This document shows, piece by piece, positions 23,701 through 33,500 of a stretch of DNA of 64,000 bases (the first letter of the stretch is position 1; every line of letters starts with the position of its first letter). The DNA is from Promicromonospora panici (GTDB lineage Bacteria; Actinomycetota; Actinomycetes; Actinomycetales; Cellulomonadaceae). The notes below the pieces were generated by a model. The model was not told where the DNA came from and ran no database searches. It saw only the letters and a list, made by a program, of their open reading frames with translations. The position numbers were made by a program, and so were the translations under genes. The stretch is taken from the NCBI RefSeq assembly GCF_900608595.1, contig NZ_UWYY01000003.1, positions 186,001 to 250,000 on the forward strand, read 5' to 3'.

Positions 23701-24594
23701 TCAGCCGTCGAGCCGGGAGCCGAACCATTCCTCGATCAGGGAGCGGGCGATCGAGGTCCGGCCGAAGACCCTCAGGTCGCCCGTCGCCACCGCGGTGGCG
23801 ACCTCGTCGCGGCTGAACCAGTCGGCCTCGGCGATCTCGTCCTCCTGGCGCACGATCCGGGTGGACGTCGCGCGGGCGCGAAAGCCCATCATGAGCGACG
23901 CCGGGAAAGGCCACGACTGGCTGCCTCGGTACTCGATCGACTCGGGGTCGACGACGACGCCGACCTCCTCCAACGTCTCACGCGCGACCGCCTGCTCGAG
24001 CCCCTCACCGGGCTCCACGAAACCCGCCAGCACCGAGCGCCGGCCCGGGCCCGACTGCGGACCACGCGCCAGCAGCAGGCGGTCGTCGGCGTCGGTGATC
24101 GCCATGATCACGGCGGGCTCGGTCCGGGGAAAGTGGTTCACGTCCTCCACGGGGCAGTGCTGGACCCAGCCGCCCTGCGTCACCTCGGTCTCCGCGCCGC
24201 ATCGTGGGCAGTGGGTCTGCGCCGCGTGCCACTGGGCCAGCGCGATCGCCTCCACCGCGAGCCCCTGCTCCAGGTCGGGGACATCGAGGGTGCGCATCCC
24301 GGCCCAGTCGACGTCCAGGTCCGGTCGCGGCTCCCCCTCGGCCAGGACCGCCGCCAGGTAGGCGGCGCCGTCGGCCTCCCCGAGGAAGAGGTGGGCGCGC
24401 GCGACGACGTGTGCGACGTCGTCCGGCACGAAGAGCGCGATCCGCCGTCCGGCCGTGGCCACGTCGCTCCCGTGCAGCACGAGAACCCGGGTGCCCTGCT
24501 GCTTGAGGAGATCTTCCACGAGGTTCGGCTCAGCACGCCGGTGTGCGGCACGGTCGTGGGTGGCGTGGGCGAACGGGAGGTCGAGAACTGGCAC
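23701..24594 (-). CDS. nudC: NudC NAD(H) pyrophosphatase
   Basis: 297-aa Nudix hydrolase that cleaves NADH to NMNH and AMP and can remove NAD caps from RNA. The Nudix box GFVEPGEGLEQAVARETLEE (191-210, then VGV) fits the consensus, and SQSWPFPAS (225-233) is the NudC signature, with Ser where most enzymes have Pro. The zinc ribbon keeps CPRC (129-132) and HC (146-147), but the fourth Cys is replaced in CPVEDVNHFPR, so the site may use His or be lost. The GTG start lies six bases after TAGGGT, a leaderless candidate. M. tuberculosis Rv3199c occupies the same place. Confidence 0.9.
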   Translation of the reverse strand: MPVLDLPFAHATHDRAAHRRAEPNLVEDLLKQQGTRVLVLHGSDVATAGRRIALFVPDDVAHVVARAHLFLGEADGAAYLAAVLAEGEPRPDLDVDWAGMRTLDVPDLEQGLAVEAIALAQWHAAQTHCPRCGAETEVTQGGWVQHCPVEDVNHFPRTEPAVIMAITDADDRLLLARGPQSGPGRRSVLAGFVEPGEGLEQAVARETLEEVGVVVDPESIEYRGSQSWPFPASLMMGFRARATSTRIVRQEDEIAEADWFSRDEVATAVATGDLRVFGRTSIARSLIEEWFGSRLDG

Positions 24595-24668
24595 GGAACG
24601 ACCCTAGCCGCCCAGTCCCACACCCGAATCCTGAAGCCTCGCCGGAGCACCTCAGTGCGGCCATCTCG

Positions 24669-24715
24669 AACCTTGCCTAGCAAGTCTTGTGTTGCAAGTC
24701 TTGCTATGCAAGGTT
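24669..24715. promoter_or_regulatory. large inverted repeat, probable PadR operator
   Basis: AACCTTGC-C-TAGCAAG and its inverted partner CTTGCTA-T-GCAAGGTT (one mismatch in 16 bp) flank a 15-base centre. GCAAGTCTTG also repeats directly inside. It overlaps the TAGAGT box of the padR promoter and lies in the divergent region with nudC. Confidence 0.75.
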
Positions 24716-24727
24716 AGAGTTCCCGCC

Positions 24728-25060
24728 ATGACCGAAGAGCGCATCGCAACGAACCTCCGCAAGGGAGTGCTCGAGTACTGCGTGCTCGCGCTGCTCTCTC
24801 ACGGTGAGAAGTACGGCCTCGAGCTGGCCGACGACCTCACCGAGCGCGAGCTCATCGCGAGCGAGGGCAGCCTGTACCCGCTGCTGGCCCGCATGCGTGA
24901 GAACGGGCTCGTCGAGCCCCGGTGGGACGCGTCCGGCACCGGGCGCCCGCGCCGCTACTACGCCATCACCGAGAACGGCACCGATCAGCTCACCACCTTC
25001 GCCCGGGTCTGGAAGTCCCTCGGCGCGCAGGTCAACGCCCTGCTGGAGGGATCGCGATGA
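24728..25060 (+). CDS. PadR family transcriptional regulator
   Basis: 110-aa winged-helix protein: NLRKGVLEYCVLALLSHGEK, YGLELADDL, SEGSLYPLLARMRENGLV and GRPRRYYAITENG are the PadR core. The size fits a PadR-s1 (short, two-domain) member that binds DNA as a dimer. The ATG lies 7 bases after TAGAGT without a Shine-Dalgarno, so it is probably leaderless; an upstream in-frame start adds residues unlike the family. Its TGA overlaps the ATG of the DUF1700 gene (ATGA). The inverted repeat over its promoter suggests autoregulation, and the membrane gene is its co-regulated output. Confidence 0.92.
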   Translation: MTEERIATNLRKGVLEYCVLALLSHGEKYGLELADDLTERELIASEGSLYPLLARMRENGLVEPRWDASGTGRPRRYYAITENGTDQLTTFARVWKSLGAQVNALLEGSR

Positions 25061-25998
25061 CCGAGAACACGACGAGGACCGAGAACACCACGATCACCGA
25101 GAGGACCGCGATGAACACGAACGCCGAGAGCGCCTACCTGCGTGACGTGGGCAAGCGCCTGCGAGCGCTGACCCCTGAACAGCGCGACGCGGTGCTCGAC
25201 GACGTCCGGGCACACTTCGCGGACGCCGCAGATGCGGGCCGCACCCCGGAGCAGGCCGCGGAGAGCCTCGGCGACCCCGCGCAGTTCACGGAACGAGTGC
25301 GGGCCGAGCTCGGCCATGAACCGGGTCGGACCGACCGGATGAGGCGCATCCTGCTGTGGCTGGCGACCGGTGTCGCGGTCTTCAGCGCGATGTTCATCTC
25401 CTTCTGGAACCCTGACGACTCCCTCCAGATGCCGAACACCCAGTTCGAGGCGCACGGCTTCGGGATCGTGTTGCTGAACCTGGCCCCGGCACTGATCGCA
25501 GCGCTCCCGAACCTCGCCTCCCCGCGTGCCCGTACCGTCTTCACCGCCGCGGTGGCGATCATGCTGTCGGTCGTGAGCTTCATCTTCCCCGACGGCTGGG
25601 CTTTCGCTCCCACGGCCTGGCTCGCGTGGGCCGCACTCGTCGTACCGGTCATCGCCCGCAACGGACCGCCCGCGGCCGGCTGGCGCATCGCCGGAGGCGT
25701 GCTCGCCGTCCTGCCCATGGCCCTGGGCGTCGGCGGAGCCCTCGTCGGCAGCTGGGACCTGGAACTCGATTACGTGCTCTATACCGCCGTGGTCGCCGCT
25801 CTTGGCGTGCTGATGGCCCTCGGTAAGCCGTGGGCCGGCATCATTCTGGCCGTGGTTGGCGTCGCGGCGCTGGTGAGTTCCGCGCTCTACCCGGGAATGC
25901 TCACCTCAGGCGTCTGGTGGGCAGGCGGGTTGTTCATCACTCTCGGCGCGAGTCAAGCCCTCATGCACGCCCGACCGCGCACGCCCGCACGCATTTAG
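25057..25998 (+). CDS. DUF1700-type membrane protein, PadR partner
   Basis: 313-aa membrane protein. An N-terminal cytosolic helical domain (YLRDVGKRLRALTPEQRDAV, AAESLGDPAQF) of the HAAS/DUF1700 type is followed by about eight hydrophobic segments, e.g. ILLWLATGVAVFSAMFISFW and AAVAIMLSVVSFIFPDGWAF. PadR-DUF1700 pairs are common in Firmicutes and Actinobacteria and are thought to respond to envelope stress. The 4-base ATGA overlap with padR implies translational coupling, with GGAGGG upstream of this ATG. An ATG at 25111 is an alternative start. Confidence 0.85.
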   Translation: MTENTTRTENTTITERTAMNTNAESAYLRDVGKRLRALTPEQRDAVLDDVRAHFADAADAGRTPEQAAESLGDPAQFTERVRAELGHEPGRTDRMRRILLWLATGVAVFSAMFISFWNPDDSLQMPNTQFEAHGFGIVLLNLAPALIAALPNLASPRARTVFTAAVAIMLSVVSFIFPDGWAFAPTAWLAWAALVVPVIARNGPPAAGWRIAGGVLAVLPMALGVGGALVGSWDLELDYVLYTAVVAALGVLMALGKPWAGIILAVVGVAALVSSALYPGMLTSGVWWAGGLFITLGASQALMHARPRTPARI

Positions 25999-26076
25999 CA
26001 CTCCCAGGTCCCACCAGCGGGTCCGTCCGAGAACGAGGTATATCGGGTCCTACCAAACAAGCCCTACCAAGAAGGC

Positions 26077-26106
26077 GGTGTGTCCCCGTCGGAGCGGGGA
26101 CACACC
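26077..26106. terminator. stem-loop terminator after padR-DUF1700
   Basis: GGTGTGTCCCCG and its exact complement around a 6-base loop, ~80 bases after the DUF1700 stop codon and just upstream of the next gene. Confidence 0.75.
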
Positions 26107-26152
26107 ATCGCGCTGTGCCATGGCACCGCGAACACTGCAATACGGTGAGCAT

Positions 26153-27073
26153 GTGTCCCGCACGCCCCTCGCTCTCGCCGCCCTCTCGACCGCCGCTGTA
26201 CCCGGTCTCGACGCCCAGTCGGTCCGTGTCGGCGAGCTCGCCGGCGACTACGACGTCGCTGTCGTCACGGGGCAGGACGACCAGGAGTGGGTGGTGCGCG
26301 CACCACGCACGACGGTGGCCGGCGCGGCCCTCGAGGCCGAGATCGAGCTGCTCGACGCGCTCCGGCTGTACATCGACACCGGCGTGCTCCCGTTCGTGGT
26401 GCCACAGGTGGCGGGCTACGCGCTGCTGCCGGAGGGCGGCCGGGCCGTGGTGCACCGGCGGATCATCGGCAGCAACCTCGACGTCGAGGCGCTGGAGCCG
26501 GGCCCCGGCCTGGCCGCCGACCTGGGCCGGGCGATCGCCGCCATCCACGAGCTGCCGACGTCCGTCGTGGAGACGTGCGGGCTGCCCAGCTACACCGCGT
26601 CCGAGTACCGCGAGCGCCGGCTCACCGAGGTCGACGAGGCCGCGAAGACCGGGCGGGTGCCCCCGACACTGCTCCGGCGCTGGGAGACGGCGCTGGAGGA
26701 CGTGTCGCTCTGGAAGTTCAAGCCGGTCGTGGCGCACGGCGACCTCGCGCCGGATCAGCTGCTCGTGGACCGGCAGCGGGTCGTGGCGGTCTCGGGCTGG
26801 TCCGAGGCCCGTGTGGCCGACCCCGCCGACGACCTCGCCTGGCTCATCGCGGCGGCGCCGCTCGAGGCGGTCGACTCGATCATGGAGGCGTACCAGTTGC
26901 GCCGTACCGAGCTGAGCGACTCCCGGCTCGCCGAGCGCGCGATGCTCGTCGGTGAGCTGGCCCTCGCGCGGTGGCTGCTGCACGGCGTGCGGCACAAGCT
27001 GCCCGAGGTGGTCGAGGACGCGACGTCGATGCTGGAGGACCTGGACGACGCGACGCTGGAGGAGGGCGGGTAG
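26153..27073 (+). CDS. aminoglycoside/macrolide phosphotransferase-like protein, possible pseudokinase
   Basis: 306-aa APH/macrolide-kinase fold. The catalytic loop reads VVAHGDLAPDQLLVD (canonical HGDLHPGN-LV) and the second motif reads VAVSGWSEARVADPADDLAW (canonical IDWxEAxxGDPAxDLA). The loop Asp is kept, but the loop Asn/His is Gln and the DFG/DW Asp that binds Mg is Gly. That makes normal phosphotransfer doubtful. It starts at GTG six bases after TACGGT, a leaderless candidate. Its place next to adnB, not in a resistance locus, argues for a housekeeping or sensing role. Convergent with adnB with only 8 bp between the stop codons. Confidence 0.85.
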   Translation: MSRTPLALAALSTAAVPGLDAQSVRVGELAGDYDVAVVTGQDDQEWVVRAPRTTVAGAALEAEIELLDALRLYIDTGVLPFVVPQVAGYALLPEGGRAVVHRRIIGSNLDVEALEPGPGLAADLGRAIAAIHELPTSVVETCGLPSYTASEYRERRLTEVDEAAKTGRVPPTLLRRWETALEDVSLWKFKPVVAHGDLAPDQLLVDRQRVVAVSGWSEARVADPADDLAWLIAAAPLEAVDSIMEAYQLRRTELSDSRLAERAMLVGELALARWLLHGVRHKLPEVVEDATSMLEDLDDATLEEGG

Positions 27074-27081
27074 GGCCGTCG

Positions 27082-30000
27082 TCATGTGCCGCGGATGAGC
27101 GCCTCCAGCTCCGTTGCGTCCAGGAGGCGGTCCGGGCGGACCGTCGTATCCGAGCCGACGTAGTAGAACGCCGCGCTGACCTGGTCGAGCGGCAAGCCCG
27201 TCCAGCGGGACCACGCCAGCCGGTACACGGCGAGCTGGACCTCGCGGGCCGCGCGGGCCGCCGCGTCGAGCGGTTCGCGGCCGGTCTTCCAGTCCACGAC
27301 CACCACGGCGTCGGGGCCCGTGGCGGGGTCCCGGAAGACGGCGTCCATGCGGCAGCGCAGCATGACGCCCGCCACCGGCGTCTCGACGTCGACCTCGACC
27401 GCGACGGGCGTCCGGGCCGCCCACTCCGACCCGAGGAACGTGTCCCGCAGCTTGTCGAGGTCCGTGTCCTCCGGGAGCTCGTCGTCCTCCGCGCTGGGCA
27501 GGTCGTCGACGTCGAGCAGCGTGGCCGACGTGAAGAACTGCTCGACCCACTCGTGGAACCGGGTGCCCCTCCGGGCGTGGACGGTGGGCTGCACGGGCAC
27601 GGGGCGGCGGAGCTGCAGGGCGAACGCGTCACGGTCCGCGGCGAGCCGCACCAGGCCGGACGCCGACACGTGCGCCGGGAACGCGACCTCCCGGTCGGCC
27701 TGCCGGTCGCGTTCGGCCAGGAGCATCCGGGCGAGGTCGACCAGGTCGTGGCCCGCTGCGTCGGTGAGGACGCCGCGCGGCGCGGTGAGCGCGTCGGCCG
27801 GGAGCCCCAGGGCGGCGAGCGCGACCAGGCGGTCCTCGGCGGCGCCGTCCACGAGGTTGGCCGTCGCGCGCAGGACTTCGCGGGCGGTCGCGTGCTGCCC
27901 GGTGACCTGGGGCCGGCCGGTCTCGTCCGGGGTCTCGCTCCCGTCCGGGCGCCCGTCCGGCGCGGGCCAGACCGCCGTGACCTCCTCGGCGTTGCGCGGG
28001 TTCTCGGCGTCCGGCTCGGGCATGGGCGCCCAGAGGTCGGTGCTGACGAGCCCGGCATCGGCCAGCTCGACGAGGAACGGAGAGACGCCGCGCGGGCGGC
28101 TCGCCGTACCCCACCAGGAGGCCGTGAGAAAAAGCTCGCGCCGGGCGCGGGTGAACGCGACGTACGCCAGGCGGCGCTCCTCGGCGAGGCGGTGCCCGCC
28201 GCACTCGAGCTTGAACTCGTCCCGCAGCGCGACGAGGTCCTTGGTGTCGGAGGCGTGCTCCCAACGGAAGGCGGGCAGGTCCTCCGCGTCGCCGCGCAGG
28301 TGATAGGGCAGCTCGCCGAGGTCGGACAGCCAGCCCGATGACGACTCCCCCGAGCGCGAACCCCGGTCCCACGTGGGAAATGCCCCGTCGGCGAGGCCCG
28401 CCACGGCCACCGAGTCCCACTCCAGACCCTTCGCGGCGTGCGCGGTGATCACCTGGACGGCGTCCGGGTCGGGCTCGTGGACCGGCATGTCGAGGCCGCG
28501 TTCCTTCTCCCCCGCGACGCCGAGCCAGGCGAGGAACGCGCCGAGCGTCGCCGTGTCCGACGACTGCGCGAACGACGCCGCGACGTCGCGGAACGCGTCG
28601 AGGTGCTCGCGGCCGCGGTCGCTCACCGCTCCGCCGACCCCGGCATTCACCAGGGCGGCCGCGGTGGCTGCCTCGACGTCGAGCCCGAGCGCGCGCTCGG
28701 CCTGGACGACGAGCTCGGGCAGGGAGAGGTAGGTGAGTCCGCGCAGGTCGCGGAGCAGCCGGGCCAGCGCCGCCAGACGCCGGTGCGCGTCCTCGGACAG
28801 GACACGACCGTCACGGGCCGGGCTGCCGACGGGCGGAAGGTCGTCGAGCGCGTCGACGATCGAGCGGTGGTCGGAGACGTCGCCCTCGACCACGCGGGGG
28901 TCGTCCGTGATCTCGCCGTCGTCGTCCGGGCCGCCGGACGCGGCGGCGCGCCGCGGGTCGTCCAACCGCGCGAGGTCGGCCGCCCAGGAACCCAGGGCGT
29001 GCAGGTCGGCCGCGCCGAGGTTGAGGCGCGGGCCCGTGAGCAGGCGTAGCAGCGAGTCGCCGCGCGACGGGTCGTGGGCGGCCTGGAGCAGCGCGACGAC
29101 GTCGACCACCTCGGGCGTGGACAGCAGGCCGCCCAGGCCCACCACCTCGACCGGCAGGCCGCGGTGGCGCAGGGCCACCTCGATGGCCGGGAACTGCGCG
29201 CGCGCCCGGCAGAGGACTGCGGCCGTGGAGCGTCCGTCGGGGTGCGCACCGGAGCGCCATCGTTCCGCGACCCACTCGGCGACGGCGTCGGCCTCCTCCT
29301 CCAGGGTGGGTGCGACGTGCGCGGACACCACGCCCTCGCCCGCGCCGGGGCGCAGGTCCAGCGGCGGCACATGGACGTTCGGGCCGATACTGACGTTCGT
29401 GCCGGCCCCCGTGCGCGAGCGCAGCGGGCCCGACACCACGTTCGCGGCGGTGAGCACGGCGGCATCGTTGCGCCAGGACGTCGAGAGGTAGTGCACCGCG
29501 GCGGGGACGCCGTCGTCGCGCTGGAAGCGGCCGGGGAAGCGGGCGAGGCCCGCAGCGGAGGCGCCACGCCAGCCGTAGATGGACTGGTGCGGGTCGCCGA
29601 CGGCGGTAACGGGGTGGCCGCCGCCGAACAGGCCGGACAGCAGCTCGACCTGGGCGTAGGAAGTGTCCTGGTACTCGTCGAGCAGCACCACCTCGAACCG
29701 CGCCCGCTCGGCGGCGCCCACGAGCGGCACCTCGCGGGCGAGCTGCGCGGCGAACGCGACCTGGTCGCCGAAGTCGAGCGCCTCGGCGATCCGCTTGCGG
29801 CGCCGGTACTCGACCACGAGGTCCACGAAGCGTGCCCGTTCGGCGACGGAGCTGATGAGCTTGTCGACGTCCTTGGTGCGCCGCTTCTGCTTCTGGCCGA
29901 GCGGGATCGACTCGAGGTGCTCGGCCATCTCGACGAGGCGGTCCCGGGCGTCGGCGGGGTCGACGAGATGCTCACCGAGCGCGCCTGACAGCGCGACGAC

Positions 30001-30522
30001 GGCACCGGTCACGGTGCTGACCGCCTTGTCGGTGCCGAGGTCCTCGTCCCAGGACTCCACCACCTGGGAGGCGAGCTGCCACTGCTCGGCCTGGCCGAGG
30101 AGGCGGGCGCTGGGCTCGACACCGAGGCGGAGGCCGTGGTCCGCCACCAGCGACGCGGCGTACGCGTTGTAGGTCGCGACGGTGGGCCGGTCAAGGTCGA
30201 GGCCGGCCAGCGCCTCGCCCGACTCCTCGCCCAGCGCCCGGTTCAGCTGCGCCAGCCGGGTCTGTACGCGCTGCGTGAGCTCGCCGGCCGCCTTGCGCGT
30301 GAAGGTCAGGCCAAGCACCTGCTGCGGCTGGACGAGCTTGTTGGCGATGAGCCACACCACGCGCGCGGCCATGGTCTCGGTCTTGCCGGAGCCGGCGCCG
30401 GCCACGACGAGCGCGGGCTCCAGCGGTGACTCGATGATCCGGATCTGCTCGTCGGTGGGCTCGTGGCGGCCGAGCAGGCGTGCGATCGCACGCGCGGACA
30501 GCCGGATCTCGGGCTCGGTCAC
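27082..30522 (-). CDS. adnB: AdnB, helicase-nuclease subunit of the AdnAB end-resection complex
   Basis: 1146-aa UvrD-like motor fused to a RecB-family nuclease. Motif I AGAGSGKT (41-48), TFTRKAAGEL, DEYQDTSYAQ, GDPHQSIYGWRGA, TSWRND and YVAFTRARREL define the helicase. The C terminus has the nuclease motif VVVVDWKTG (~1077) and QLAVYRLAW. AdnAB resects double-strand breaks in mycobacteria in place of RecBCD. Its GTG start overlaps the adnA stop codon (GTGA), so both subunits are translationally coupled. Corresponds to Rv3201c; the motor of this subunit is the leading one in the studied complex. Confidence 0.94.
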   Translation of the reverse strand: MTEPEIRLSARAIARLLGRHEPTDEQIRIIESPLEPALVVAGAGSGKTETMAARVVWLIANKLVQPQQVLGLTFTRKAAGELTQRVQTRLAQLNRALGEESGEALAGLDLDRPTVATYNAYAASLVADHGLRLGVEPSARLLGQAEQWQLASQVVESWDEDLGTDKAVSTVTGAVVALSGALGEHLVDPADARDRLVEMAEHLESIPLGQKQKRRTKDVDKLISSVAERARFVDLVVEYRRRKRIAEALDFGDQVAFAAQLAREVPLVGAAERARFEVVLLDEYQDTSYAQVELLSGLFGGGHPVTAVGDPHQSIYGWRGASAAGLARFPGRFQRDDGVPAAVHYLSTSWRNDAAVLTAANVVSGPLRSRTGAGTNVSIGPNVHVPPLDLRPGAGEGVVSAHVAPTLEEEADAVAEWVAERWRSGAHPDGRSTAAVLCRARAQFPAIEVALRHRGLPVEVVGLGGLLSTPEVVDVVALLQAAHDPSRGDSLLRLLTGPRLNLGAADLHALGSWAADLARLDDPRRAAASGGPDDDGEITDDPRVVEGDVSDHRSIVDALDDLPPVGSPARDGRVLSEDAHRRLAALARLLRDLRGLTYLSLPELVVQAERALGLDVEAATAAALVNAGVGGAVSDRGREHLDAFRDVAASFAQSSDTATLGAFLAWLGVAGEKERGLDMPVHEPDPDAVQVITAHAAKGLEWDSVAVAGLADGAFPTWDRGSRSGESSSGWLSDLGELPYHLRGDAEDLPAFRWEHASDTKDLVALRDEFKLECGGHRLAEERRLAYVAFTRARRELFLTASWWGTASRPRGVSPFLVELADAGLVSTDLWAPMPEPDAENPRNAEEVTAVWPAPDGRPDGSETPDETGRPQVTGQHATAREVLRATANLVDGAAEDRLVALAALGLPADALTAPRGVLTDAAGHDLVDLARMLLAERDRQADREVAFPAHVSASGLVRLAADRDAFALQLRRPVPVQPTVHARRGTRFHEWVEQFFTSATLLDVDDLPSAEDDELPEDTDLDKLRDTFLGSEWAARTPVAVEVDVETPVAGVMLRCRMDAVFRDPATGPDAVVVVDWKTGREPLDAAARAAREVQLAVYRLAWSRWTGLPLDQVSAAFYYVGSDTTVRPDRLLDATELEALIRGT

Positions 30523-33500
30523 TCGACCACCTTTCGTCCCTCGGGCTGCAGCGGGCAGGATCGCCGCACTGCGCACACCTCGCACAGGTCGTTGTTCCTG
30601 GCCGCGAACCGTGCGGCGGCCATCGTGTCGGCGGCGCCCTCGACGGTGTCGCGCGCCCAGCTGTTGCCGTCCTCGTCCGGGACCAGGGCGGGCTGGTTCC
30701 GGACGCTCGCCGACACCGTCTCGGTGCCGACGTAGACGAGGCTCGCGCCCTTGCTGACCGTGCCCTCCGGCAGGTCCAGCGCACCCTCCTCGACGGCGAG
30801 CTGGTACGCGCCGAGCTGCGGGTTCTCCGCCGCCTTGTCCTTGCTGGCCGCGGTCTTGCCGGTCTTGAGGTCGGCCACGGTCACGCTGCCGTCGCCCGCG
30901 TCCTCGACGCGGTCGACCTGGCCGCGCAGCCGCGCGCGACCGACCCGCAGGTCGAAGTCGGCCTCGACGAGCAGCGGCTCGCCCGAGTCGGCGAGGTAGT
31001 CCGCGAGCCGCTCCACCATGCGCTCGGCGCGCTTGCGCAGCTGCAGCGACGGCCAGCCGTCCGGCAGCGCGAGCTCGGGCCAGCGCCTATCCAGCTCCTT
31101 CTTCAGGTCGGTGAGCGACCCCTTCGGATGGCTCTGCGCTATCGAGTGCAGCAGGGTGCCGAGCGTCTGGTGCGTGGCGTCCGGCTTGGTGCCGCCCGCC
31201 GCCTCGAACGCCCAGCGCAGGGCGCAGGTGGTCACCGTCTCGACCTTCGACGGCGACACCGTCACCGTCTCCTGCGCGCCCCACAGCGGCACCTCGCTCG
31301 AGACGCCCGCCACGCCGTACCAGGTGCTCGGGTCCGCCTCAGCGACGCCTGCGGCCGCGAGGTCCGCGAGCAGCGCGGCACCGGGCTCGCCGCTGGACGC
31401 CGGCCGGCCGCCCGCTGACGGCTGATCGTCCGACACCGATGGGTCGCCCGACGACGGGCCGCCCGGCCCGGACAGCGCCGCCGCCCGCACGAGCTCGGAC
31501 CGGGCAGCGGCCACCACACCGCGCAGGTCGAGCGGCGGCCCGACGGGGACGCGGCGCGGGTCCGGACCGTCGCCACCGTCGCCGCGTGGGGACACGAGGT
31601 CGCAGAACACGCTGGGCGCCTCCTCCGTGTCCTCCACGGCCGTGACCAGGAGACGACGCCGGGCGCGCGAGACCGCCACCGCGAAGGCGCGCAGCTCGTC
31701 CGTGAGGACCTGGCGCCGGGCCTCGGACCCGACCACCCGGCCGTCCTCGGACCGGCCCGCGACGAGCTCGACCAGCGCCTGCGAACCGAGCAGCGAGTCG
31801 CGCAGCCGCAGGTCGGGCCACACGCCGTCCTGCACGCCGGCCACGACCACCACGTCCCACTCGCGCCCCGCGGCACCCGGGGGCGTGAGCGCCTCCACGG
31901 CGCCCGCACCCTGGGCCGACGCCGCCAGGGAGTCGGCCGGGAGGTCCTGCGAGTCCAGGTAGTCGACGAACGCGGCGACCGGCGCGCCAGGCATCCGGTC
32001 CACGAAGGTCTCCGCCGCGCGGAACAGGGCGAGCACGGCGTCGAGGTCGCGGTCGGCCCGCAGGCCGGCCGGGCCGCCGGTGAGGGCGGCGGCGCTCCAG
32101 CGCTCGGCCAGTCCGGTCGCTGCCCACACCGCCCAGAGCACGGTCTGCGCGGTGGCGCCGGACTCCCCCGCCGCCTCCCGGCCGGCGGCGAGCACGCGTG
32201 CCACGGCGAGCGGTCCGCGCCGGACCTGCGCGGGCAGCAGGGCCGCGCGAGCCGGGTCGGCCAGCACCTCCACGAGCAGCGCGTCCGACGTGCGACCGCC
32301 ACCGGCCGCCAGCTCCTCGGACCGCAGCGCGCGGCGCAGCCTGCGGAGCGCCACGGCGTCCAGCCCGCCGATCGGCGAGATGAGCAGCAGCGCCGCCGTC
32401 TCCGGGTCGAGCAGCGGTTCGTCGCCGTCGAGCTCCTCCGCGATCAGTGCCTCCAGGCTCCCGCGCGGCGCGCCCGCGCACGTCTTGACCGCTGCCAGCA
32501 GCGGCGCGACGGCGGGCTCGTCCCTTAGCGGCAGGTCCGAACCGAGCAGCGCCACTGGCACGGACGCCGACACCAGCTCGCGGCGCAGGGCCGCCAGCCG
32601 CGTGCCGCTGCGCGCGATCACCGCCATCCGCTCCCAGGGCGTGCCCCGCAACAAGTGCTCGGCCCGCAGCTCCCGCGCGATCCAGGCGGCTTCCTGGGCG
32701 GCGCCCGAGAGCACCGCCACCTGGACGGGCGACACGGGCGTGGCACCGGCTTCCGCGGTGTCCGCCTCGGCAGAGTCGGGCGCCTCGGCCCCGGTCGGCT
32801 CGGCAACGCCGGGCGCCTCCGCTCCGGTCGGCTCGGCGGCCGTCAGCTCAGCGCCCGCCGGCTCCGCGCCGGCCGGCCCGTCGCCGGCCGATTCGGCCTC
32901 GTGCGCCGTCGCTCGCCGGTGCAGCGCGCTCGCCGATACCGGGATCCGGTTCGTGACGGCGCGGGTCACAGCGCGCAGCTCCGGTGACTGCCGCCAGACC
33001 GTGTCCAGCACCACCGTCTCGGCGTCGAAGGCGCCGAAGGCTCGCCCTGCGCCGGCCGGTGCCGCGGCCCGGCCGGTGAGGCCCGGTGCGGCGCCACGGA
33101 AGGTCTGGACCGCGGAGTCGGGGTCGGACAGCAGCACCAGGCGCGCGCCGTCGTCGTGCAGCACCCGCAGGAGCCGGACCGTCGCCGCGGTGGCCTCCTG
33201 GTAGTCGTCCACGACCACCAGGTCCCACGTCGGCCGTGGCATGCCGGGCACCTCGTCCTCCCAGGAACGCAGCGACTCGGCAGCCTCGTCGATCACGACC
33301 GCCGGGTCGTAGCGCGGCCCGGCGTCGGGCGTCGCCAGCCGCAGCGCCATGGTGTCGAGGTACTCCTCGTAGATCTGCGCCGCCATCACCCACTCGGGGC
33401 GGTCGTTCGCGCGCCCCATCTCGTCCAGCTCGACCGGGCCGAGGCCGCGCTCGGCGGCACGCATCAGCAGGTCGCGCAGCTCCTGGCGCAGACCGCGCAG

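Noticed and set aside
26153-27073. Antibiotic-resistance kinase
   Set aside because: The fold matches macrolide/aminoglycoside kinases but the metal-binding Asp is missing and the context is DNA repair, so a resistance call is not supported.
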